From: Phyllobacteriaceae bacterium
GTDB lineage: Bacteria > Pseudomonadota > Alphaproteobacteria > Rhizobiales > Devosiaceae
Reading direction: 5' to 3'
Length of the DNA: 18,968 nt
Assembly (NCBI GenBank): GCA_012799265.1
Contig: JAAZLP010000151.1
Span: 1-18,968 of the forward strand
Numbering within the stretch: position 1 is the stretch's first letter; each line of letters opens with the position of its first letter. The notes below the pieces were generated by a model that had not been told where the DNA came from, ran no database searches, and saw nothing but the letters and a program-made list of their open reading frames with translations. A program made the position numbers and the translations under genes. This document shows positions 14,304-18,968 of the stretch, piece by piece.

Positions 14304-15191
14304 TTAGTTGCGGATGATCTTGGCTTGGTCCCGCAGGCGCTTGAGGTAGGCCTCGACTTCGCGCTTATAGGCGTCGCTGCCGGCTTCCTCGCGCAGGCCG
14401 CCCTTGACGAAGGTCAGGTCATTCGCCTGGACTTTTTCGCAGATCGCCAGCATCGACACGCCGGACTCGACAACGCGTGGCTTGCTGATCCCGCCGACAT
14501 TGAGCCCGGCAAGCTCCTTGGCGAGAGCGTCGGGCAGCTGTGTCGCGTGACGCCGGCCAATATCGACAACGGCAACATCGTTGAAGGCCAGCGAGAGTTC
14601 TACGGCGCTGTCGCAGCCTGCAAAATTGGAACGGTAGTTGTTTGCCTGGCCTGAACGTCCGCCACCGCCGACGAAAACCACTTCCTTGAGGATGTAGTCA
14701 AAGGTCTGGTAGTCAGCAATCTGCTGCGCTGCGCGCTGGTCGAGCTCAAGGTCAGAAATCTGGACGCTCGGCATGATTGCCTGTTCGGCGACCGCGTTCC
14801 AGGCGATCGCAGCCTTGAGACGATTTTGCAGCGTGTCGCTGCTCACGCCGCCTTCGCGCAACATGGCCTGAAGCCTGTCGCGGCTGACGCCAAGATTACG
14901 GGCAATCTGGAGCAGAGCGGAGTCGACCTGGGCATTGGAGACACTGATCCCCAGGCGGGCAGCTTCCTGAAGCTGGATCGCCTCTGTAATGAGCTGCTCC
15001 ATGGCGCCGTTGCGACCGGTATTGTTGCCTTCCATACGGAACAGGCGGAGTCGCTGATCGACCTGCACGTCAGTGATCGGTTCACCGTTCACTGTAGCGA
15101 CCGTCGCTGCCGAAGCCGGGGTGACGCTTGCAAGGGCCAAGATAGCGATGAACAGGGCGCCGGTGATGCGCCGAAGAACTGCAAAATTCAT
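14304..15191 (-). CDS. surA: Periplasmic SurA-type chaperone/peptidyl-prolyl isomerase
   Basis: SurA escorts unfolded outer-membrane proteins across the periplasm to the BAM complex. From the ATG at 15191 the protein has 295 residues, with a signal peptide of about 28 (MNFAVLRRITG, then a hydrophobic core and cleavage at ASA). The SurA N-terminal domain begins ATVATVNGEPITDVQVDQRL. The single rotamase region (about 165-255) is degenerate compared with classical parvulin; YILKEVVFV, LPDALAKELAGLNVGG and SKPRVVESGVSMLAIC can be aligned. Two Cys there (FAGCDSA, LAICEK) might form a disulfide. This single-domain form is usual in Hyphomicrobiales. Longer starts exist at 15206 (five extra residues) and at 15296 (35 extra, overlapping the lptG stop); they bury or displace the signal peptide. 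The surA-pdxA-rsmA order supports the name. Confidence 0.85.
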   Translation of the reverse strand: MNFAVLRRITGALFIAILALASVTPASAATVATVNGEPITDVQVDQRLRLFRMEGNNTGRNGAMEQLITEAIQLQEAARLGISVSNAQVDSALLQIARNLGVSRDRLQAMLREGGVSSDTLQNRLKAAIAWNAVAEQAIMPSVQISDLELDQRAAQQIADYQTFDYILKEVVFVGGGGRSGQANNYRSNFAGCDSAVELSLAFNDVAVVDIGRRHATQLPDALAKELAGLNVGGISKPRVVESGVSMLAICEKVQANDLTFVKGGLREEAGSDAYKREVEAYLKRLRDQAKIIRN

Positions 15192-15219
15192 ATTGGGTCC
15201 GCTCATTCTGTTGACGCTT

Positions 15220-15248
15220 TCAATGCGGCGTCCGCTGCTTGCTGTCAA
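15220..15248 (-). promoter_or_regulatory. surA: Candidate promoter of surA
   Basis: On the minus strand a perfect TTGACA (15243-15248) is followed after 17 bases by CATTGA (15220-15225), a weak -10. Transcription would start near 15213, downstream of the ATG at 15296 and upstream of the ATGs at 15206 and 15191. This favours a short, signal-peptide-bearing SurA. Confidence 0.45.
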
Positions 15249-15292
15249 TTGGGCGAGGAATACGGCCAAAATCCGATTGTGACGCTTTTCTA

Positions 15293-16366
15293 TCATATTC
15301 TGCCGTCTTCCTTATACAGCAAGACCGTGACGCCGATCACAATGGCTACTAGGGCCGGCCCGACCGCAGCAAATACGGGGTCAAGAACGCTCGTTGTGCC
15401 TCCCCTTTCTGCCATCTCGGTGATTACGAAGACGACGAAGCCCAGCACCATGCCGTAGAGCACGGCAGGCCCCATTTGCGTGTGGCGCTTGTACCCTGCC
15501 GTGAAGGCAAAGGCGATCAGCAGCGAGCCTGTCAGCACGAGTGGCAGCGCCAGTAGTTTGATCAGGCGCATGGTCGTCGCCGCCCGAACTTCCGCATCAG
15601 CCACACCGCGCTGGAGAAGGGCGGCTAGCTCAAAGAAGGTCATGTCCTCCGTGGACGCGGTCTTCAGGCGGATTTCCGCAGCAGTCGAACTGGTCGGTAT
15701 TTTGACATCATAGACTTGGTATGCCGCCTCGTCAGCTGTTCGCGCGAGGGCCGACGGCAGATGCCAATAGCCATCTTCAAGGTGCGCCTCCCCTGCCTCA
15801 AGGCGCGGGACGTCATTTTCGCTAAGGTAGAATATTGTCACCCCGCTCATGGTCGCGCCGCCCGGAGACATGCCTTTCGCCATGAGCACATAGTGCGTGT
15901 CACCGCTTTTCTGCTCAAGCCATGTCTCACCCGGCGGGGTCAACTGGGCGGCCTGTCCCGGGGGCGTGGGTGCCAGTTCGCGGTTGATCTGCGTGCTGAT
16001 CGTCTCCGCGCCCAGCGCAATGAAGAAGGAGATGACGATCAGGAACAGCACCGGAGCACGCAGGACGCGCCAGATGGAAATGCCACTCGCCTTGATCACG
16101 GTCAGTTCGTGCCGGGACTTGAGATCGATCAATCCCAAAATCGCCCCCATCAACACAGTCACAGGCAGGGTCTTGATGGTCCAACGGACGGCACTCATGG
16201 CAACCATGAGCACGGCCATCCCGACGCCCTTTGCGTCTGCAACACTGTTGAAACGCCAGGTGTCCAGCGACTCGATCAGCGCAATCAGCCCGTAGAAGAT
16301 GAAAACCGTCGCCGCGATACGAGTCGCGAGCCGCATTAATACGAGGCGATCGATCCGCGACATCAT
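15293..16366 (-). CDS. lptG: LPS export permease LptG
   Basis: LptG pairs with LptF in the inner-membrane LptB2FG transporter that extracts lipopolysaccharide and pushes it onto the LptC-LptA-LptD bridge. The ATG at 16366 overlaps the lptF stop (ATGA) and gives 357 residues; an ATG at 16402 lies inside lptF and adds only a polar 12-residue extension. The protein has N-terminal membrane segments at about 15-33 and 50-80, the conserved cytoplasmic turn SRHELTVIKASG after them, and a segment at about 100-122. A periplasmic beta-jellyroll domain (about 125-250) and three C-terminal membrane segments follow. The family would normally be followed here by lptD, but the next gene is surA. Confidence 0.9.
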   Translation of the reverse strand: MMSRIDRLVLMRLATRIAATVFIFYGLIALIESLDTWRFNSVADAKGVGMAVLMVAMSAVRWTIKTLPVTVLMGAILGLIDLKSRHELTVIKASGISIWRVLRAPVLFLIVISFFIALGAETISTQINRELAPTPPGQAAQLTPPGETWLEQKSGDTHYVLMAKGMSPGGATMSGVTIFYLSENDVPRLEAGEAHLEDGYWHLPSALARTADEAAYQVYDVKIPTSSTAAEIRLKTASTEDMTFFELAALLQRGVADAEVRAATTMRLIKLLALPLVLTGSLLIAFAFTAGYKRHTQMGPAVLYGMVLGFVVFVITEMAERGGTTSVLDPVFAAVGPALVAIVIGVTVLLYKEDGRI

Positions 16367-17439
16367 AGTGGATTGCTCTGCGGTATCGGTCGGCGAGGCC
16401 ACATCTTGGCCGCCAGGATGACGATGGCCAGCACCATCAGAATTATCGCCCCGGTTCCGCTACCCAGCGGGCTATAGGCGCTCAGGCCGCGTTCAGCAAA
16501 GGCCAGGAGCATGACGATTGCCTCCATGGGTAACTTGATGCGCGTCCGCTTGCCACTGGGGAAGCCCGAGATGGCCAGCACAAGCATGCACAGCCCAATG
16601 ACCCGCAAGGCCTCAGCAGTGCGATCCAGCACGCGGGTCAGCTTGGCTGGCTCCCACTCGCCCTTTTCCATGGCTTCAGTCACCAGCTCATACGTGGACT
16701 TGTCCGCTAACGCGTCCAGCCACCCGGTCGCCGGCTGGCTGAAGCTCTCTACGCTCACATCATAACGGGTGAATTTGATCTCAGAATAGCGACCGTCCTC
16801 AGACAGGTACTGCATCACCCCGTCGCGCATTTCGAGGATGTAATTGTCCTCATGCGCCAGCACGCGGGCCGTCTCGGCGATATAGGTGCGGCGGGTTTCC
16901 GGATCGCGTCGGTCGTCGGCAAAGAACTCGGTGATCAACCCGCTTTCGCCGCGCCCGCCGATCATCATCACCACGCCCGGCGTGGCCTGCGTGAAGCGGT
17001 TTGGCTTCAGCGTGGAGCTCACAAGGTCCGCCGCAATGGACGCCGAGAGCAAGTTGAGCTGCCGGTTAGCCCAAGGGTCCACCACATGCGCCAGCAGCAG
17101 CGCGCCAATCGCCGCCGCCGTCGTCGTCACCATGGTTGCGCGGAACAGTCCCGGCACACCGTGACTGGTGTGGATGATGTGCAACTCGTGGCTGTTTTGC
17201 AGAGCACCAAGCGCGCGGACGAGCCCGATGCCGATACAGATATAGAAAAACGACAGCGCCAGGTTCGGCATCGTATAAAATGCCTGTAGCGCCAGTGTTC
17301 CAAATCCCTGGCCCTTGACCGAAACCACCTCGAACGAGCGCAGGCAGTTCACCAGCCAGATCAACAGGCAGGCCACCCCGAACAAGATCAGGGCGTCGGT
17401 GGCAAACAGGCGCGACAGATAGGCGGTCAGCTTTCTCAT
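16363..17439 (-). CDS. lptF: LPS export permease LptF
   Basis: This is the partner of LptG in the LptB2FG complex. The 358-residue protein starts MRKLTAYLSRLFATDALILFGVACLLIWL. Membrane segments lie at about 14-34 and 52-85, with the coupling motif SHELHIIHTSHG after the second. Another segment lies at about 100-120, then the periplasmic jellyroll (about 125-265), and C-terminal segments at about 275-350 separated by the SGKRTRIKLP loop. Length and layout are normal for the YjgP/YjgQ family. No clear ribosome site precedes the ATG at 17439, which leaves the start less certain. It is the first gene of the minus-strand envelope operon and diverges from holC. Confidence 0.9.
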   Translation of the reverse strand: MRKLTAYLSRLFATDALILFGVACLLIWLVNCLRSFEVVSVKGQGFGTLALQAFYTMPNLALSFFYICIGIGLVRALGALQNSHELHIIHTSHGVPGLFRATMVTTTAAAIGALLLAHVVDPWANRQLNLLSASIAADLVSSTLKPNRFTQATPGVVMMIGGRGESGLITEFFADDRRDPETRRTYIAETARVLAHEDNYILEMRDGVMQYLSEDGRYSEIKFTRYDVSVESFSQPATGWLDALADKSTYELVTEAMEKGEWEPAKLTRVLDRTAEALRVIGLCMLVLAISGFPSGKRTRIKLPMEAIVMLLAFAERGLSAYSPLGSGTGAIILMVLAIVILAAKMWPRRPIPQSNPL

Positions 17440-17552
17440 TGAGGCGTCAGTTTACGTCCGCACAGGTCAAATTTGGGGCGAGTCGGCGCGCACCTTGCTG
17501 TAGTTCGCGCTGCGGCACAATCTCTGGGGGGTGTTCAAGCGGCGAATTGCCC

Positions 17553-17584
17553 ATCTGGCACAACATCAAGCCGCCAGATATGAT
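17553..17584 (+). promoter_or_regulatory. holC: Candidate holC promoter with overlapping inverted repeat
   Basis: CTGGCA (17555-17560) and TATGAT (17579-17584, five of six to consensus) are 18 bases apart. Transcription would start at about 17590-17591, on the holC ATG, so the message may be leaderless; no ribosome site is seen upstream. ATCTGGC (17553-17559) and GCCAGAT (17573-17579) form an inverted repeat spanning the promoter, which could be an operator. Confidence 0.4.
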
Positions 17585-17590
17585 TGCGCC

Positions 17591-18037
17591 ATGGCCGAAA
17601 TTCTCTTCTACCATCTGGAAACACGACCGCTCGAGGCGGTCATTCCACAATTGCTGGAAAAGACCATCGAGCGCGGCTGGCGGGCGGTGGTGGAATGCGG
17701 CTCCCGCGAGCGGGCTGAGGCGCTCGACGCGCAACTCTGGACCTTCCGCGACGACAGTTTCGTGCCCCATGGCCTCGCCGGGGATGGCAATGATGCGCTC
17801 CAGCCTATCATTCTCACCACCGAGACGGATAATCCCAATGGCGCCAACGTCCGCTTCTTTGTCGATCGGGCCGTGCCGCAATCGCCCGAAGACTATCAGC
17901 GCATCGTCTTTCTGTTTTCCGGGCTTGATCCCGACGCGGTTGCAGAAGCGCGACTGGCCTGGCGGGCACTCAAGCCGGGAAACGAGGTCAGCTATTGGCA
18001 GCAGGAACCTGATGGTCGCTGGGTGAACAAGGCATGA
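17591..18037 (+). CDS. holC: DNA polymerase III chi subunit
   Basis: Chi bridges the clamp loader (through psi, where present) and single-stranded DNA-binding protein at the replication fork. The 148-residue protein begins MAEILFYHLETRPLEAVIPQLLEKTIERGWRA, the HolC family opening. It shows LWTFRDDSFVPHG, PIILTTETDNPNGANVRFFVD and IVFLFSGLDPDAVAEAR in the expected order. The ATG at 17591 is chosen because the family sequence starts exactly there; an in-frame GTG at 17531 would add 20 residues with no resemblance. In many relatives the gene lies just downstream of pepA, which is absent here. Its stop overlaps the next start (ATGA, 18034-18037). Confidence 0.93.
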   Translation: MAEILFYHLETRPLEAVIPQLLEKTIERGWRAVVECGSRERAEALDAQLWTFRDDSFVPHGLAGDGNDALQPIILTTETDNPNGANVRFFVDRAVPQSPEDYQRIVFLFSGLDPDAVAEARLAWRALKPGNEVSYWQQEPDGRWVNKA

Positions 18038-18651
18038 CGCCCGATCTCTCCTCACCCAGCCATCATCGCTGGTATGAGGATATCTTTGCCATCTTCATCG
18101 GAACCATGCTGGTTTCGCTCGGCATTGCCTTCTATTCGGAAGCCCAGCTCACAACCGGCAGCAGCGCCGGTCTGGCCCTGCTCCTCCAGTACGCCACCGG
18201 CATTCCTTTTGGCGTCCTGTTCTTTGGCATCAATCTGCCGTTCTATCTGCTTGCCTTTCTGCGGATGGGCTGGCCCTTTGCGATCAAGACCATTGGTAGC
18301 GTTGCGCTGGTTTCGCTGTTTGCAGGGGAAATTCCCGGCTGGATCGGCATCGAGACGATTAATCCGCTCTTTGCCTCGCTGGTAGGCGGAGGATTATTAG
18401 GTTTGGGCGTGCTGTCCTTGTTCCGCCACAAGGCAAGTGTCGGCGGCATCAATATTCTAGCGCTCTACCTGCAGGAGAATTTCGGCATCCGCGCCGGCTA
18501 CTTCCAGCTCGGCATCGATGCGATCATACTTGTCGTCGCGTTCTTCATCCTGCCCTTCGACCGGGTGCTTTATTCCATCGCTGGCGCGCTGGTAATGAAC
18601 ATGATCATCGCCCTCAATCACCGTCCCGGCCGTTACGTAGGCTTCAGTTAG
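18034..18651 (+). CDS. YitT family integral membrane protein
   Basis: This 205-residue protein has about six hydrophobic segments (about 15-35, 43-75, 82-100, 108-130, 150-172 and 178-194). Diagnostic strings include FIGTMLVSLGIAFYSEAQLTTG, GGLLGLGVLSLFRHKASVGG and NILALYLQENFGI. It belongs to the YitT/YczE group of membrane proteins whose transported substrate, if any, is not established. It lacks the C-terminal DUF2179 domain of the longer Bacillus YitT proteins. The ATG overlaps the holC stop by four bases, so the two are translationally coupled although no functional link is known. Its TAG stop shares two bases with the TAA of the convergent gene. Confidence 0.85.
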   Translation: MTPDLSSPSHHRWYEDIFAIFIGTMLVSLGIAFYSEAQLTTGSSAGLALLLQYATGIPFGVLFFGINLPFYLLAFLRMGWPFAIKTIGSVALVSLFAGEIPGWIGIETINPLFASLVGGGLLGLGVLSLFRHKASVGGINILALYLQENFGIRAGYFQLGIDAIILVVAFFILPFDRVLYSIAGALVMNMIIALNHRPGRYVGFS

Positions 18652-18968
18652 TTGGCCGTGTCGCCCCAGCTCATGATGTCATAGAGGTACATGGCGTACA
18701 TGTACTCGCCGAGCTCGTAGCAATAGATCACTTCGCCGTCGCTCGGGCTGTAGAAGGCGTTCGGCTCGCCGCATTGCGTCGCGCGGAACGTCACTGGACG
18801 GGGCAGGGCGAAGCTCTGACTCACCACTTCAGCGGCATAGTCGATGATCCCATACGCCTTCAGCGCCTCGGCGACATTGTCATACTCGCCGGCATCCTCG
18901 TAGATGACCTTGATTTTGGACGGTTTGGCGCCGTCCTCCAGCAGATGCGGCTCCAGCAGCGACATCCA
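18648..18968 (-). CDS. DUF4344-type protein, putative metallopeptidase family, cut by the right edge and lacking the HExxH end
   Basis: About 106 residues are visible, and the frame is still open at the right edge. The Met at 18965 could be internal, since a Trp codon precedes it in frame and no ribosome site can be seen; the N-terminus with any signal peptide probably lies outside. LPRPVTFRATQCGEPNAFYSPSD followed by CYEL resembles the DUF4344 family. In remembered family members this is followed by a region with an HExxH zinc motif. Here the protein stops about 20 residues after CYEL, at a stop codon overlapping that of the YitT gene. It is therefore either a C-terminally truncated copy or a short, probably non-catalytic relative. 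The end is rich in Tyr and Met (EYMYAMYLYD). The family call is from memory of the motif. Confidence 0.65.
   Translation of the reverse strand, partial: WMSLLEPHLLEDGAKPSKIKVIYEDAGEYDNVAEALKAYGIIDYAAEVVSQSFALPRPVTFRATQCGEPNAFYSPSDGEVIYCYELGEYMYAMYLYDIMSWGDTAN

Noticed and set aside
17555..17575. A sigma-54 promoter suggested by CTGGCAC upstream of holC
   Set aside because: The matching GC element at -12 with correct spacing is absent.
17531..17590. A GTG start giving a longer HolC
   Set aside because: The 20 extra residues do not resemble the family, which begins exactly at the ATG at 17591.
1..18968. Mobile elements, CRISPR arrays, tRNA genes or toxin-antitoxin pairs
   Set aside because: No direct-repeat arrays, transposase or integrase motifs, terminal inverted repeats, cloverleaf sequences or small paired genes were seen in reading both strands.

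Overview
The window is a GC-rich bacterial chromosome segment packed with housekeeping genes. The gene order, the acidic C-terminal extension on L9, and the SurA, YicC and HolC sequence types point to an alphaproteobacterium of the order Hyphomicrobiales, plausibly Devosia-like. The genus is an inference from remembered family resemblance. No tRNA, rRNA, insertion sequence, prophage or CRISPR array was seen, and no gene-free stretch exceeds 300 bases.

Layout, left to right. (1) On the minus strand, rpsF-rpsR-rplI are followed by dnaB and a partial alr cut by the left edge. A good sigma-70-type promoter and a foldable leader precede rpsF, and an intrinsic terminator follows rplI, so dnaB-alr should have its own promoter. 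(2) Also on the minus strand is a periplasmic PQQ-type sugar dehydrogenase fused to a cytochrome c domain. It is the only metabolic gene here without an obvious link to its neighbours, and it sits between the ribosomal block and the fatty-acid block. (3) On the plus strand, fabD-fabG-acpP-fabF form the core type II fatty acid synthesis cluster, closed by a strong terminator after fabF. (4) On the plus strand, mltG-yicC-gmk form a tightly packed operon. (5) Convergent to it on the minus strand, lptF-lptG-surA-pdxA-rsmA combine outer-membrane biogenesis, vitamin B6 synthesis and 16S rRNA maturation. (6) Divergent from lptF on the plus strand are holC and a YitT-family membrane protein, coupled by a 4-base overlap. 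A partial DUF4344-type gene converges on them at the right edge.

The window is mostly ordinary. Its interest lies in departures from the usual alphaproteobacterial order. lptD is absent between lptG and surA, pepA is absent between lptF and holC, and a quinohaemoprotein gene interrupts the ribosomal/fatty-acid junction. There are several unassigned RNA or DNA secondary-structure elements (rpsF leader, rpsR-rplI gap, acpP leader). A possible CtrA/CcrM-type control region precedes dnaB, holC may be leaderless, and the DUF4344 protein ends before the place where its metal-binding motif would be expected. I found no clear candidate for a wholly new multi-gene system.
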